DNA of 64,000 nt from Desulfobulbaceae bacterium. Lineage in GTDB: Bacteria > Desulfobacterota > Desulfobulbia > Desulfobulbales > Desulfobulbaceae. How positions within the stretch are numbered: the first letter of the stretch is position 1; each line of letters begins with the position of its first letter. Below, piece after piece: positions 1 through 11,102 of this stretch. The notes beneath the pieces were generated by a model. It was not told the DNA's origin, did no database searches, and saw only the letters and a list, made by a program, of their open reading frames with translations. Location of the stretch: the NCBI GenBank assembly GCA_019163135.1, contig JAFLKR010000152.1:1-64000 (forward strand). The letters are read 5' to 3'. Both the position numbers and the translations under genes were made by a program.

Positions 1-1
1 G

Positions 2-106
2 CTTTTCAATGAACATCTGGCCGATCAGGACCGGACGCCTGATCTGTGCATTAGCGGAATGGAAATGGCAACGAACCCAAATGTTATCGAGTGCCTGCAG
101 GTTTAA
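2..106 (+). CDS. C-terminal tail of an unidentified protein (partial)
   Basis: An open frame enters from the left edge of the window and stops at 104-106, giving 34 residues that end in NPNVIECLQV. The composition is protein-like and no start codon is needed, so it may be the 3' end of a gene that begins upstream. I do not recognise the family. The roughly 135 bases between it and the next gene hold nothing I can name. A chance open frame of this length is quite possible, so confidence is low. Confidence 0.3.
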   Translation, partial: LFNEHLADQDRTPDLCISGMEMATNPNVIECLQV

Positions 107-243
107 CGGCTGCGTCGGCTCTCTCCTGAAAACCACAGCTGCTTTCTCTCGAAAACAATAACGATTTGGGGTGCACTCATGCTATACTATCCAATCAATG
201 GCAAGCCGATACCCCCCAATCGTTTTTCAGGTGATGCGTTACT

Positions 244-3200
244 ATGGTCCGCAAAAAAAAAGTCATGCCGCAGCAAGAGGTGCCGCCGTTATCGACCTCG
301 CCGGTCGATACCCCCGGGAAATCTTTCCCCATCGTCGGCATCGGCGCCTCTGCCGGAGGTCTGGCTGCTTTCGAAGCCTTCTTTTCCGGCATGCCCGCCG
401 ACGTCGATCCCGGCATGGCTTTTGTCCTGGTGCAGCATCTGGCCCCGGACCACAGGAGCTTGCTCACCGAACTGGTCCAGCGCTATACCCGCATCCAGGT
501 TTTGGAGGTCGAGGACGGCATGATCGTCCGGCCCAACTGCGTCTATATCATCCCCCCCAACCGCGACATGGCGCTGCTGAATGGCACCCTCCAATTAATT
601 GAGCCCTCGGCGCCGCGCGGTCAACGGCTGCCTATCGACTTTTTCTTTCGCTCCCTGGCCCACGATCAGCGTGATCAGGCCATTGGCATCGTTCTCTCGG
701 GCACCGGCCACGACGGCACCCTGGGCGTACAGGCCATCAAGGGTGAGGGCGGCATGGTCATGGCTCAGAACCCCGAATCCGCCGAATACGATGGCATGCC
801 GCGCAGCGTTATCGCCACCGGCCTGGTGGACTACCAACTGCCGCCTGCGGCAATGGCCGCCCAACTTATCGCCTATGTGGCGCATGCCAGGAGCAGCGCC
901 TTCCTGCCTAAAACGGTCCTGACGCCCGAGGCGGAGAATGCGCTGAAGAAGATTTTTGTCCTGCTGCGCAATCAGTCCGGCCATGACTTTTCCCAGTACA
1001 AGCCAAATACCATTCGGCGCCGCACCGAACGGCGTATGGCGGTCAACCAGATCCCCACGATTGAAAGGTATCTGGCGTATCTGCAACAGACACCCGAGGA
1101 AGTGCAGGTGCTCTTTCACGAACTGTTGATTGGCGTGACCTGCTTTTTCCGCGATCCTGAGGCCTTCAAGGCACTCGAGGACCAGGCCATTCCCAAGCTC
1201 TTTGCCGGTAAAACAGCCGACGCGGTGATTCGCGTCTGGGTGCCGGGATGTTCCACCGGCGAGGAAGCCTATTCCATTGCCATTCTGCTCGCCGAACGGC
1301 AGGAGGCCATGAAGCAGAGTTTCAAGGTACAGGTCTTTGCCACCGATATTGACAATCGCGCCATTGCCACCGCCCGCACCGGGATGTATCCCGCCAGCAT
1401 CGCCAGCGATATCTCCCGGGAACGGCTGCAGCGTTTTTTCGTGGCCACGCCCAACGGCAGCGCCTATCGCATCCACAAAGGAATTCGCGAGATGCTGGTT
1501 TTTTCCGAGCATAATCTGCTCAAAGACCCGCCGTTTTCCAAACTTGACCTGATCAGCTGCCGTAACCTTCTGATCTATCTCGATGGCGATCTGCAGAAGC
1601 GGATCATTCCCATGTTCCATTATGCCTTGAACCCTCAGGGGATTCTGTTTCAGGGCACTTCAGAAACCGTGGCCGAGTTTCATTATCTTTTTACCGCGTT
1701 GGACCGAAATTTGAAGCTGTATCAGCGCAAAGACGATTACTACAGCGTGCAGCCCATCGGCCCGAGCCGGTTTCTCCCCCCCATGCCCGCAGTTAACGTG
1801 TCCCGCATCCCTAAGGACGCCGGCACGACCAGATTTCCCGTGATATTGCCCCTGCGCGAACTGACTGAACAGGCGCTCTTGCAGCGGGCTCCGGCGGCGG
1901 TCCTCGTCAATAACCAGGGGGACGCCTTCTACGTTCACGGCCGCACCGGGATGTACCTGGAACCGGCCTTGGGCGAGGTCGGGGTCAGCAACATCTTGAA
2001 AATGGCCCGCGAAGGACTGCGGCACGAATTGGTCACGGCGCTGCATAAAGCCGTGGTCGGGAAAGAGACCGTGCATTATCCCGGCCTGCGCGTCAAAACC
2101 AACGGCGATTTCAGCTCGGTCAACCTGACCGTCCAGCCGATAGCGACCGGCCCCGCCGCCTCACCGGAGACGTCTTTATACTTGATTGTCCTGGAGCAGG
2201 CGCCGCTGCAACCCGTCGGTGCGGGGAAGATATCCGAGGCCGAGCTTTCCGAAGGGGTCGATTCCGGCGCCCAGAAGCTGATCACCCAGCTCAGGCTGGA
2301 GCTGTCAGTCAAGGAGAAATACCTCCAGGCCATTCGCGAGCAGTTGGAGACTTCCAATGAAGAGCTCAAATCCTCGAACGAGGAGATGCAATCCGTCAAC
2401 GAGGAACTGCAATCCACCAATGAGGAGTTGGAGACCTCCAAGGAAGAGCTGCAGTCCGTCAACGAGGAAATAAGCTCGATCAACAACGAACTGCAAACCA
2501 ATATGGCCAATCTTTCACAGGCCAACGACGACATGACCAACATGCTGGGAGGAACCGGCATCGGTACGGTTTTTGTGGATCATAAACTGCGCATTCTCCG
2601 CTTCACCCCCACCGCCACCCGGATGATCAATCTGATTTCCAGCGACGTTGGCCGACCCGTGGGCCATACCGTGACCAACCTGGTGGGCTACGACAGCCTG
2701 GTCGCGGACACCCAGGCAGTGCTCAATACCCTGATTCCCAAGGAAGTAGAGGTGCAGACCACGGATGGCGCCTGGTACATCCTGCGCATCCAGCCGTACC
2801 GCACCAGCGCCAATGTTATCGAAGGGGCCGTGATCACCTTCATGGACATCACCAAGATACAGCAGGAACGGCAGGAACTGCGCAAAGCCAACGAGCATCT
2901 CCGGCTGGCTGTGGTCGTTCGCGATGCTCATGACGCGATCACCGTTCAAGACCTCGATGGCCGTATCCTCGCCTGGAACCAGGGCGCAGTGCGCATGTAT
3001 GGCTGGAGTGAAGCCGAGGCCCTGGCGATGAACGTTTCCGAACGCATACCGGAAGAACTGCGCGCGGAAGCCCTCGCCCGGCTCTATCAGTTAAGCCTTA
3101 ACCAAATGCTGGAGCCCTGTCATACCCAGCGGCTCGCCAAAGACGGCACGCCCGTGGAGATTTGGCTGACCGCCACCGCTTTGGTGAATGAGGCCGGGAA

Positions 3201-3273
3201 GATGTATGCAATCGCGACCACGGAGCGCGCCGAAGCGCTTAAGATAGATCCCTTGACCAGGACCGTGACATGA
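244..3273 (+). CDS. CheB-CheR-PAS fusion signalling protein
   Basis: This 1009-residue soluble protein joins a methylesterase and a methyltransferase of the chemotaxis type. Residues 28-205 are CheB-like, with GIGASAGG at 32-39, the QH pair at 64-65 and GTGHDG at 153-158; these supply the catalytic Ser, His and Asp. Residues about 232-285 are CheR-N and 290-495 the SAM-binding CheR domain, with [14 protein letters not shown] at 331-344. A PAS-like stretch follows at about 540-650. A coiled coil at 685-760 is built of repeats of the type [18 protein letters not shown], and two PAS domains lie at about 765-870 and 888-1000. There is no kinase domain and no membrane segment. Such fusions are known as sensory regulators separate from the core chemotaxis array. 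Its stop overlaps the next start by four bases (ATGA), so it is translationally coupled to the hybrid kinase downstream, its likely output partner. Confidence 0.9.
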   Translation: MVRKKKVMPQQEVPPLSTSPVDTPGKSFPIVGIGASAGGLAAFEAFFSGMPADVDPGMAFVLVQHLAPDHRSLLTELVQRYTRIQVLEVEDGMIVRPNCVYIIPPNRDMALLNGTLQLIEPSAPRGQRLPIDFFFRSLAHDQRDQAIGIVLSGTGHDGTLGVQAIKGEGGMVMAQNPESAEYDGMPRSVIATGLVDYQLPPAAMAAQLIAYVAHARSSAFLPKTVLTPEAENALKKIFVLLRNQSGHDFSQYKPNTIRRRTERRMAVNQIPTIERYLAYLQQTPEEVQVLFHELLIGVTCFFRDPEAFKALEDQAIPKLFAGKTADAVIRVWVPGCSTGEEAYSIAILLAERQEAMKQSFKVQVFATDIDNRAIATARTGMYPASIASDISRERLQRFFVATPNGSAYRIHKGIREMLVFSEHNLLKDPPFSKLDLISCRNLLIYLDGDLQKRIIPMFHYALNPQGILFQGTSETVAEFHYLFTALDRNLKLYQRKDDYYSVQPIGPSRFLPPMPAVNVSRIPKDAGTTRFPVILPLRELTEQALLQRAPAAVLVNNQGDAFYVHGRTGMYLEPALGEVGVSNILKMAREGLRHELVTALHKAVVGKETVHYPGLRVKTNGDFSSVNLTVQPIATGPAASPETSLYLIVLEQAPLQPVGAGKISEAELSEGVDSGAQKLITQLRLELSVKEKYLQAIREQLETSNEELKSSNEEMQSVNEELQSTNEELETSKEELQSVNEEISSINNELQTNMANLSQANDDMTNMLGGTGIGTVFVDHKLRILRFTPTATRMINLISSDVGRPVGHTVTNLVGYDSLVADTQAVLNTLIPKEVEVQTTDGAWYILRIQPYRTSANVIEGAVITFMDITKIQQERQELRKANEHLRLAVVVRDAHDAITVQDLDGRILAWNQGAVRMYGWSEAEALAMNVSERIPEELRAEALARLYQLSLNQMLEPCHTQRLAKDGTPVEIWLTATALVNEAGKMYAIATTERAEALKIDPLTRTVT

Positions 3274-6023
3274 CCAGTGAGCATGATCGACCAGACAATG
3301 ATGATCGGTTGCGCCGATTGGCCGAAGCCGTTGACCAGAGCAACACGGCCTCCTCGCCGGAAGACATCGAGGCGCTTTCTCCTGAAGAAATTCAGCGGCG
3401 GTTTCATGAATTGCGGGTGCACCAGATTGAGCTGGAGATGCAGAACGTCCAGCTGTGCGAGACCCAGGCAGCTCTGGATGCCGAGCGGAACCGTTATTAT
3501 AACCTCTATGAATTGGCCCCGGTGGGCTATTGCACCATCAGCGAACAAGGATTAATCCTGGAGGCCAACCTCAACGCCTCCACACTTTTGGGACTGGTTG
3601 GCAGTGCGCTGGTCGGGCAGAGGTTTTCCCGGTTCGTCATCACCGAGGACCAGGATATTTATTACCTGCTCCGCCGGCAGCTCTTGGAGACCTCTGAACC
3701 GCAGGCCTGCGAACTGCGGATGGTTAAAGGGGACGGGACGGCCTTCTGGGCGCATCTATCGACCAGCCTGGCGCAGGACGGAAACGGCGCACCGGTAAGC
3801 TGGATCGTGCTGACCGATATCACCGGGTGCAAGCAGGCTGATGAGGACCTTCTGGCTAACCGTCAGCAATTGTTGAATATCGTCAAATTTCTGCCCACTG
3901 CTACCTTGGCCATTGACAACCACGGACGAGTCATCATCTGGAATGAAGCCATTGAACAAATGACCGGCATTCCGGCTGCGGAGATACTTGGCAAAAGCGA
4001 CTACGCCCATGCCATCCCGTTTTATGGCGAGGCGCGGCCGATGTTGCTGAATCTCATTTTTGAGGGCAACAATGAAATTGCCGCCCGGTATCCTCCCCTC
4101 ACCCGCGAAGGAGAAAGCCTCGGCGTCGAAGTGTTTTGCCCCGCCCTTTACAACAACAAGGGGGCCTGGGTTTACGCTAAGGCCTCCCCCCTGCACGATC
4201 AGGATGGCAACGTTATTGGCGCCATCGAAAGCCTGCGAGACATCTCCGAGCACAAACAAGCTGAAATTTATGGAGATATAACCAGAGAGATCCTGCATCT
4301 TCTCAACGAACCAGGTGCGGTGCGGGAATCCATCCAACGCGTTCTCGCGGTATTAAAGACCCGGACCGGGTTCGATGCGGTTGGCATTCGTTTGCAAGAA
4401 GGGGCAGATTTTCCGTATTTCGTCCATGAGGGGTTTCCCTCGGACTTTCTGTTCGCAGAAAATTCCCTGATTGCGCGGTTCCCCGATGGCGACCTCTGCC
4501 GCGACCAGGACGGCAAGGTCCAACTGGAATGCACCTGCGGCTTGGTCCTGTCCGGACGGACCGACCCGACCAATCCCCTTTTTACCCCAGGAGGCAGCTG
4601 CTGGACCAACGATGCCACCCTGCTGCTGGATCGCCCCGCCGGCGAGGATTTTCGACTTAACCCTCGCAACCAATGCATTCACCACCATTATGCTTCGGTC
4701 GCCCTGGTGCCTATTCGAGATAAAGGACAGATTATTGGCCTGATCCAATTCAATGACCACCGCAAAGACGGTTTTACACTCAGTAAAATTGAGCTGCTGG
4801 AGGGCTTGGCCACCCACCTCGGAACGGCGCTGATACGCAAGCAGGCCGAGCAGGAAAACAAGGCGCTGCAAGCACAACTCTTCCAGGCCCAGAAGATGGA
4901 GGCCATCGGCACCTTGGCCGGCGGCATCGCGCATGATTTCAACAATATCCTCAGCGCGATTATTGGCTATACTGAAATCGCCAACGATTGCCTTCCTCCA
5001 GGATCCAAGGCCATTAAACATCTGGGCAAAGTCCTGCAAGCCAGCGAGCGGGCCGCGACCCTGGTCAGGCAGATCCTGGCCTTCAGCCGCCAGGCCAACA
5101 TCGAGCGGATCCCCCTGCACCCCAGCCTTATGGTCAAGGAAGCCATCAAACTCCTGCGTCCCTCCCTGCCGTCAACTATCACCATCAATCAGCAGATCGC
5201 GGCTGACACCCGATCCATCCTTGCCGATCCAACCCAGTTGCATCAAATTGTGATGAATCTCGGCACCAATGCCTTCCATGCCATGGAGCAGACCGGAGGC
5301 ACCCTCGAAATTACCCTTAAGGACTGCTTCCTCTCTCCGGAGGTTCTCCTCCACAAACCAGAGATTCGCCCCGGTGCCTTCGTGGTGCTGGGTATCAGCG
5401 ATACCGGCCCCGGCATTGATCCGGCGATACTGGATAAAATTTTCGATCCCTATTTTACCACCAAAGAGGCTGGCAAAGGTACCGGCATGGGGCTGGCCAT
5501 CACCCATGGCATTGTCACCAGTTATGGCGGTTTTATCACCTGCGAGAGTGAACCGGGCAAGGGCACCTCTTTCGAAGTGTTTTTACCGGCCATCGAGCAG
5601 GAAATTGTCGCTAAGATCAAACCGACCGAAGTTGCGCCTTCCGGCACAGAACGCATCCTTTTGGTGGACGACGAGGAGATGCTCGCTGATCTCGGCAAAA
5701 CCATGCTCGAAGGGTTGGGATATACGGTCACAAGGCAAACCCGCAGTGTGGCGGCCTTGGCGCTCTTCCAGAACCAGCCTGCACAATACGATGCGGTGAT
5801 TGTCGATCAGACCATGCCGGATATGACCGGGATCGATCTGGCCCGGCAGATGCTGCGGATTCGTCCGGACCTGCCGATCATTCTTTGCACCGGCTACAGC
5901 AACCTGATTAACGAGGAACAGGCGAAGGCATATGGAATTAAGGGCTTTGCAATGAAACCCTTAACCAAGTTGGAGATCGCCGCACTCCTCCGGAAGGTGT
6001 TGGATGAAAAATCGATCGCTTAG
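3270..6023 (+). CDS. PAS/GAF hybrid sensor histidine kinase with C-terminal receiver
   Basis: This is a 917-residue cytoplasmic kinase. After a helical N-terminus (1-80) there are PAS domains at about 82-190 and 200-330. A GAF-type domain follows at about 335-525 and holds a Cys-rich patch (ECTCGLVLSGRTDP and a later Cys). The HisKA domain has the phospho-acceptor His at 555 in GGIAHDFNN, an HtrA-type ATPase domain covers about 655-780 (DTGPGI and GKGTGMGL boxes), and a receiver at 795-912 has its likely phospho-Asp at 846. No membrane segments are seen, so the input is cytoplasmic. The ATG overlaps the stop of the CheB-CheR gene, so the two form one translational unit. A receiver placed after the kinase core without an HPT domain suggests auto-regulation or a phosphate sink. 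The ligand is unknown. Confidence 0.92.
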   Translation: MTSEHDRPDNDDRLRRLAEAVDQSNTASSPEDIEALSPEEIQRRFHELRVHQIELEMQNVQLCETQAALDAERNRYYNLYELAPVGYCTISEQGLILEANLNASTLLGLVGSALVGQRFSRFVITEDQDIYYLLRRQLLETSEPQACELRMVKGDGTAFWAHLSTSLAQDGNGAPVSWIVLTDITGCKQADEDLLANRQQLLNIVKFLPTATLAIDNHGRVIIWNEAIEQMTGIPAAEILGKSDYAHAIPFYGEARPMLLNLIFEGNNEIAARYPPLTREGESLGVEVFCPALYNNKGAWVYAKASPLHDQDGNVIGAIESLRDISEHKQAEIYGDITREILHLLNEPGAVRESIQRVLAVLKTRTGFDAVGIRLQEGADFPYFVHEGFPSDFLFAENSLIARFPDGDLCRDQDGKVQLECTCGLVLSGRTDPTNPLFTPGGSCWTNDATLLLDRPAGEDFRLNPRNQCIHHHYASVALVPIRDKGQIIGLIQFNDHRKDGFTLSKIELLEGLATHLGTALIRKQAEQENKALQAQLFQAQKMEAIGTLAGGIAHDFNNILSAIIGYTEIANDCLPPGSKAIKHLGKVLQASERAATLVRQILAFSRQANIERIPLHPSLMVKEAIKLLRPSLPSTITINQQIAADTRSILADPTQLHQIVMNLGTNAFHAMEQTGGTLEITLKDCFLSPEVLLHKPEIRPGAFVVLGISDTGPGIDPAILDKIFDPYFTTKEAGKGTGMGLAITHGIVTSYGGFITCESEPGKGTSFEVFLPAIEQEIVAKIKPTEVAPSGTERILLVDDEEMLADLGKTMLEGLGYTVTRQTRSVAALALFQNQPAQYDAVIVDQTMPDMTGIDLARQMLRIRPDLPIILCTGYSNLINEEQAKAYGIKGFAMKPLTKLEIAALLRKVLDEKSIA

Positions 6024-6085
6024 AGTTATGCGCAGCGGTTTATGGTCAGCCCGGAACTCCTGCATCTACAACTGAGGGCTGCACC

Positions 6086-7282
6086 GTGCCTAAAGACCAT
6101 TTGTTAACTTTTGAATTTTTATCGCTTTGCTTCATCACCTTTGCTGCCGTTTGCAATGTTTCGGTTTTTTTCAACTTCCACCTGTACCTCCAGGGCATCG
6201 GGTTTTCAGGAAAAGAGGCGGGGTTTATCATTGGCCTCTATTCGCTTTCGGCAATGGCGCTGTATGTGACCGCCAGCCAATATATTCATCTGGGCAATGC
6301 CCTCAAATGCATGACAACAGGCATCTTGCTGGTGGTCGGTTGCGGGGTGGCGTACCTTTTCGCCAACCAATTCCGGGAACTGGTCCTCGTCCGAATCGTC
6401 AACGGCATCGGGATGTTTCTGGTTATGGCATCCTGCATGGTCATGCTGGTGGCGATCATCCCCCAGAAAAAATCAGGGTTGGCCTTCAGTCTCTATTCAG
6501 TGGCCTTGCTCTTGCCCTATTCCATTATGCCGGCAGTATCGGAAGTGGTGCTGCCCCTGATAGCGCGACCTACAACCATGTACCTGCTGACTGCCTGTCT
6601 GCTTTTGCCGGCGGTTTTTTTGGCGAGGAGCCTGCGTACTCGGGTGCGCAATCGATTGCTGGCGCAGGAAAAAAAACGTGAAGGCATATTCTGCAAAGAT
6701 TCGGAAAGAAAAAATCTCCTCCGCAAGCCCGTCATCGCCATCCTGCTCGTCAATGGAATTTACTTTATCATTTTCTCAGCACTTTTTTATTTGTTTGAAG
6801 GATTTGCGGTTGCCAAAGGGATGAAGAATCCAGGATATTTCTTCACCACCCAGATGGGGGTGATGATTGTCATTCGTCTGCTGGGTGGCCGCATTTTCGA
6901 TAAATTTTCGAAAGTTGCCTTGGTGGCCATAGCTTTGTCGATAACCGGGGCCGGGTTTGTCCTTTTACGGGTCATGCCGGATCAGACCTGGCTTTTGCCG
7001 ATTGCGGTCCTCTTCGGCTTGGGAATGGGGTTGTGTGTACCGCCCTTGAATTCGTTGATGTACCTGAATACAAGTCCACAGTTTCGGGGCTATAATGCAA
7101 ATATGATGATGCTTGTCCTTCACATCGGTTCCTTTACGGGCTCTTTTTTCGGGTCATGGATAATTGCGAGTGGTGGATACAATCAATTTCTAGTGGTCGC
7201 CGCCGTTCTCGCCGTGGGAGCGGCGGGATTTTTTTTAGCTGTCAATCCGGCTCCAGAAATTTCGATGGGTCTCAGGAAGTAA
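6086..7282 (+). CDS. MFS transporter
   Basis: The 398-residue protein has about twelve hydrophobic segments and the layout of a major facilitator superfamily carrier, with a basic loop near the middle (RVRNRLLAQEKKREG, about residues 188-202). Translation starts at a GTG at 6086; no ATG in this frame would leave the first membrane segment intact. It lies 62 bases after the hybrid kinase on the same strand and may be co-transcribed with it. The substrate cannot be told from the sequence; the general look is that of a drug or small-molecule effluxer. Confidence 0.8.
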   Translation: MPKDHLLTFEFLSLCFITFAAVCNVSVFFNFHLYLQGIGFSGKEAGFIIGLYSLSAMALYVTASQYIHLGNALKCMTTGILLVVGCGVAYLFANQFRELVLVRIVNGIGMFLVMASCMVMLVAIIPQKKSGLAFSLYSVALLLPYSIMPAVSEVVLPLIARPTTMYLLTACLLLPAVFLARSLRTRVRNRLLAQEKKREGIFCKDSERKNLLRKPVIAILLVNGIYFIIFSALFYLFEGFAVAKGMKNPGYFFTTQMGVMIVIRLLGGRIFDKFSKVALVAIALSITGAGFVLLRVMPDQTWLLPIAVLFGLGMGLCVPPLNSLMYLNTSPQFRGYNANMMMLVLHIGSFTGSFFGSWIIASGGYNQFLVVAAVLAVGAAGFFLAVNPAPEISMGLRK

Positions 7283-7658
7283 AACGCAACCAGGAAACAG
7301 GTGCCTGCGGGCAGAAATCTGGCGGAGTCCCAACCAAAAGCGCTGGAATGATTTTTTGTCTGGTTTCTTCTGAAGTGGAATAATAAAATGATTTAAGCGC
7401 ATCATTACGGGAAAGTTCGGCGCGACCGGTCCCTTGCCAAAGGAAAGGTCCCTTATGCTTCCTGTTCCCCTCGCCTTGCCAGTTGGTGTGGGCCTGCTTT
7501 TGGTGCGGGCAATGCCTGCCTCCCGTCCCCGATTTTTCCCCTTTCGGGATGCCGGATGAGGCGGGGACTTGCGGCCGATGTGCAGCGACTCCCGTCGGTT
7601 CGGCTGCAACTCGAAAATTCTCCACCCGATCAATTTTACAGGAAGGTACGAAGGGATA
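7283..7658. other. Intergenic region, no gene seen
   Basis: These 376 bases separate the MFS gene from the five-PAS kinase. I see no convincing open frame, tRNA, riboswitch core or repeat. The last 20 bases hold the ribosome binding site of the downstream kinase (AAGGGA just before the ATG at 7659). A long leader or promoter for the kinase could lie here, but I cannot point to one. Confidence 0.5.
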
Positions 7659-10600
7659 ATGGATCAGCACCTCCACGGCACCATCGAAATCATTGCCTCG
7701 CTTGAGGAAAAGCTAGTCGCGATGGAGGCTCGTAATGCCCGCCTCGCCACCGAAAATACCTTGCTGCGGCAACTTTACGAACGGGCACCGCTCAGTTATC
7801 AGTCCCTTGATGAAAACGGATGCTTTCTCTCGGTCAATCAGGCTTGGCTCGATGTCTTGGGATACCGCCGGGAGGAGGTCCTCGGCCAGAACTTCGGCAG
7901 CTTTATCCACCCCGACTGGCAGAACCATTTCAAGGAAAATTTCCCCCGATTCAAGGCGGTGGGCGAAATTCTCGGAGTGGAATTCGAGATGCGAAAAAAG
8001 GACGGCAGTTTCATGTCCGTGTCCTTCAGCGGCAAAATAGGGCGAGATTCCCAGGGGCAGTTCCAGCAGACCTACTGCATCTTTCAGGACATTACCCGGC
8101 AGAAAGAGGCGGAAGAGGCTCTGATCCGTTCTGAGGAAAAATGGCGGAATATTATCGTTTCGATCCCGCAGATCGGCATCAGTCTCGATCCGCGAGGACG
8201 AATTGTTTTCGCCAACGCTCATTTCTTGCAGTTGGTCGGATGGGAGGAGCCAGAAGTCCTGGGCCAGGACTGGTTCGACCTGTTCCTTCCCGAGCACATC
8301 AGGGCGTCTGTTCGCTCGCTATTTCTCAACGTCATGAATCAGAGGGATACCGCCGGCTTTTCAACCTACGAAAACGAGATCGTCACCCGGACCGGCGAAG
8401 TGCGCAATGTGGCCTGGTCCAATGTCCTCAGTAAGGACATCCATGGGGATAGCATTGAGGTTACCTGCCTGGGGGTTGATCTGACCGAGCGCAAACTGGG
8501 GATGGCAGCGCTGCAGGAGAGCGAAGAACGGCACCGCGCCTATATCGATAATACCCCCTACGGTGTTTTTGTTACCGATGAGCAGGGGAAGTGTCAGCAG
8601 GTCAACCCCTCCGCCTGTCGTCTTTCTGGATATACGGAGCAAGAGTTGTTGTCCATGAGTCTTATCGATCTGCGGTTTGAGGAAAATCGTCGTGAAGGCC
8701 TGCACAGTTTCGAAAAGTTGAAACGGGATGGGCGGTTGCAGGCCGACCTGCTCTATCGTCACAAAAGCGGCGCACGACGATGGTGGTCGCTGACTGCGGT
8801 GCAGTTATCCGCCACCCGTTTTCTCGGATTCTGCAACGACATCACCGATCGCAAGGATGCCGAGGTCGCTTTTCAGGCGATCACCGAAGACCTTAGGGCC
8901 TCGCAGCGGATTGCTCATGTCGGGAGTTGGCATTTAAACCTCGCGAGCAATCAGGTCGTCTGGTCGGAGGAACTCTACCGCATGTATGGTTTTGACCCGA
9001 CACTGCCTCCGCCGCCTTATACCGAACATCAGAAACTGTTTACCCCCGAGAGTTGGGAGCGGTTGTCCGCGGCGCTGCAGCAGACCCGAGATACTGGCAT
9101 TTCTTACGATCTTGAACTGGAAACCCTGCGGGTTGACGGAAGCTGTGGATGGATGTGGGTGCATGGCATGGCGGTGCTTGATGCCAAGGGGAGAACCGTT
9201 GGATTGCGGGGTATGGCGCAGGACATCACGGCGCGCAAGCAGGCCGATGAGGCGTTACGGGAAAGTGAAGCTCGTTTCAAGGCCCTGCATAACGCCTCTT
9301 TCGGCGGTATCTGCATTCACGATCAGGGCATAATTCTGGACTGCAATCAGGGCCTTGCTGAAATAAGCGGTTATTCCTCCGAGGAACTGATCGGCATGAA
9401 CGGTTTACTGCTCATCGCCGAAAAAACTCGCGACATGGTGATGAAACATATCCTTGCCGGCCACGAAAAGCCCTATGAGGCGGTAGGCGTGCGTAAAAAT
9501 AACGAAGAATATCCCCTCCGCTTGGAAGCGCGAAATATTCCCTACAAAGGCAAAAATGTAAGAACAGTCGAGTTTAGAGACATCACTGCGCTGAAGGATG
9601 ACGAAGCGGAACGGGAAAAGCTGCAGGGGCAGTTGGTTCAAGCGCAAAAGATGGAGTCAGTGGGGCGGCTCGCTGGAGGAATAGCCCATGATTTCAACAA
9701 TATGCTGGGTGTGATCCTGGGGCGCACCGAGATGGCCCAGGAGGACCTGGATCCATCCCAAACGCTCTATACTGACCTGGAGGATATTCGTAAGGCTGCC
9801 ATCCGTTCCGCCAATCTCACCCGGCAATTGCTTGCCTTTGCCCGCAAACAGACGATAGCACCCCAGATTCTTGATTTTAACGATGCCGTAGCGAGCATGC
9901 TCAAGATGGTGCAGCGACTCCTCGGTGAGGACATCGATCTTGTCTGGTTGCCCAAAGCCAACCTTTGGCCGGTCAAAATCGACCCCTCGCAGCTCGATCA
10001 GATTTTAGCCAATCTCTGCGTAAACGCTCGGGACGCCATCCCCGACGTTGGCAAAATTACTATAGAGACGGAAAATACCACCTTCGACCAGGCCTACTGT
10101 GCGAGTCATCAAGGCTTTATTCCCGGCGACTTTGTGCAACTGGCCCTGAGTGACAATGGTTGCGGCATGGACAAGGATTCCCTGCCTCATATTTTCGAAC
10201 CTTTCTTTACCACGAAGGAGACGGGCAAAGGGACCGGTCTCGGGCTGGCCACGGTCTATGGCATAGTCAAGCAGAACAACGGCTTTATTAACGTCTACTC
10301 TGAGCCCGGCCAGGGCACGACCTTCAAGATCTACCTGCCGCGCCACAGCGCCGAGGCTGCCTTGGCTTCAGAGAGCGATCCGGCGCCACTTGAAAAACGC
10401 GGTGATGAAACCATCCTGCTGGTGGAAGACGAATCGGGAATTCTAGCCATGACCACCATCATGCTGGAGCGTCTGGGGTATACCGTTCTTCCGGCCAACA
10501 GCCCCGGGGAAGCCCTTCGCCTGGCTGAATCGTTTGCTGGCGCAATCAGTTTGTTGCTGACTGATGTCGTCATGCCGGGGATGAACGGACGCGACCTGGC

Positions 10601-10778
10601 CAAGCAGATAATGGGGCTGCATCCGGATATTAAAACGCTGTTCATGTCGGGCTACACCGCCAACGTCATCGCGCACCATGGGGTGCTGGACAAAGGCGTG
10701 CAGTTTATTGAGAAGCCTTTCGCCAAGAAAGACTTAGCCGCTAAAATCAGGAATGTGCTGCGCCAGGATTTTTACTGA
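7659..10778 (+). CDS. Hybrid sensor histidine kinase with five PAS domains
   Basis: I take the ATG at 7659, which is preceded by AAGGGA, rather than an upstream in-frame ATG at 7569; this gives 1039 residues. After a short coiled coil (1-40) there are PAS domains at about 40-150, 160-275, 292-400, 412-525 and 538-645. The HisKA domain has its His at 677 in GGIAHDFNN, and the ATPase domain covers about 760-895 ([15 protein letters not shown]). A receiver at 916-1035 has its phospho-Asp at 969 in LLTDVVMP. No membrane segments are present, so the sensor is cytoplasmic. From HisKA to the end it closely resembles the membrane-bound kinase at 26136-27893, including the string [16 protein letters not shown] in both, so the two are paralogues with different input modules. 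Confidence 0.92.
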   Translation: MDQHLHGTIEIIASLEEKLVAMEARNARLATENTLLRQLYERAPLSYQSLDENGCFLSVNQAWLDVLGYRREEVLGQNFGSFIHPDWQNHFKENFPRFKAVGEILGVEFEMRKKDGSFMSVSFSGKIGRDSQGQFQQTYCIFQDITRQKEAEEALIRSEEKWRNIIVSIPQIGISLDPRGRIVFANAHFLQLVGWEEPEVLGQDWFDLFLPEHIRASVRSLFLNVMNQRDTAGFSTYENEIVTRTGEVRNVAWSNVLSKDIHGDSIEVTCLGVDLTERKLGMAALQESEERHRAYIDNTPYGVFVTDEQGKCQQVNPSACRLSGYTEQELLSMSLIDLRFEENRREGLHSFEKLKRDGRLQADLLYRHKSGARRWWSLTAVQLSATRFLGFCNDITDRKDAEVAFQAITEDLRASQRIAHVGSWHLNLASNQVVWSEELYRMYGFDPTLPPPPYTEHQKLFTPESWERLSAALQQTRDTGISYDLELETLRVDGSCGWMWVHGMAVLDAKGRTVGLRGMAQDITARKQADEALRESEARFKALHNASFGGICIHDQGIILDCNQGLAEISGYSSEELIGMNGLLLIAEKTRDMVMKHILAGHEKPYEAVGVRKNNEEYPLRLEARNIPYKGKNVRTVEFRDITALKDDEAEREKLQGQLVQAQKMESVGRLAGGIAHDFNNMLGVILGRTEMAQEDLDPSQTLYTDLEDIRKAAIRSANLTRQLLAFARKQTIAPQILDFNDAVASMLKMVQRLLGEDIDLVWLPKANLWPVKIDPSQLDQILANLCVNARDAIPDVGKITIETENTTFDQAYCASHQGFIPGDFVQLALSDNGCGMDKDSLPHIFEPFFTTKETGKGTGLGLATVYGIVKQNNGFINVYSEPGQGTTFKIYLPRHSAEAALASESDPAPLEKRGDETILLVEDESGILAMTTIMLERLGYTVLPANSPGEALRLAESFAGAISLLLTDVVMPGMNGRDLAKQIMGLHPDIKTLFMSGYTANVIAHHGVLDKGVQFIEKPFAKKDLAAKIRNVLRQDFY

Positions 10779-11102
10779 GGAATAAAAAATTGGGGCTGGA
10801 CCAGTTTTGGGTTAGAGCCAGGCGACCCTCGTCAGCTTCCTGCCAGGGCCTCTGTGTTGCCGTCCGCTCCTGGAACCTATGTTGCCGTTCTTGCACCTGT
10901 TCGTTGTTACCTCGCAACGGTTGCAGCAGTCAATGGTAAGATTGAGATTAAGCGTTTTTTTGAACATAAAAACGAAGGCAGTGTTGACCCTGGCGGACAC
11001 GGTCGATACTGAGCAAGCGATGGATTCCAACATGACAGGTCGGCGCATCAGCCGCTTTCCATGAACGGTGCGTGCATTCATGCAAAAAAAGGAGACAATC
11101 TT
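10779..11102. other. Intergenic region, no gene seen
   Basis: These 324 bases lie between the kinase and the alpha/beta hydrolase gene. I find no supported gene or clear terminator. The last bases contain AAAAGGAG at 11087-11094, the ribosome binding site for the TTG start at 11103. Confidence 0.5.

Noticed and set aside
595-1620. Open frame of 341 codons on the minus strand
   Set aside because: It is antisense to the CheB-CheR part of the fusion gene and shows no recognisable domain.
2330-2500. Short direct repeats that could suggest a repeat array
   Set aside because: They encode the NEEL/SNEE coiled coil of the CheB-CheR-PAS protein and keep the frame, so they are protein repeats and not a CRISPR or mobile repeat.
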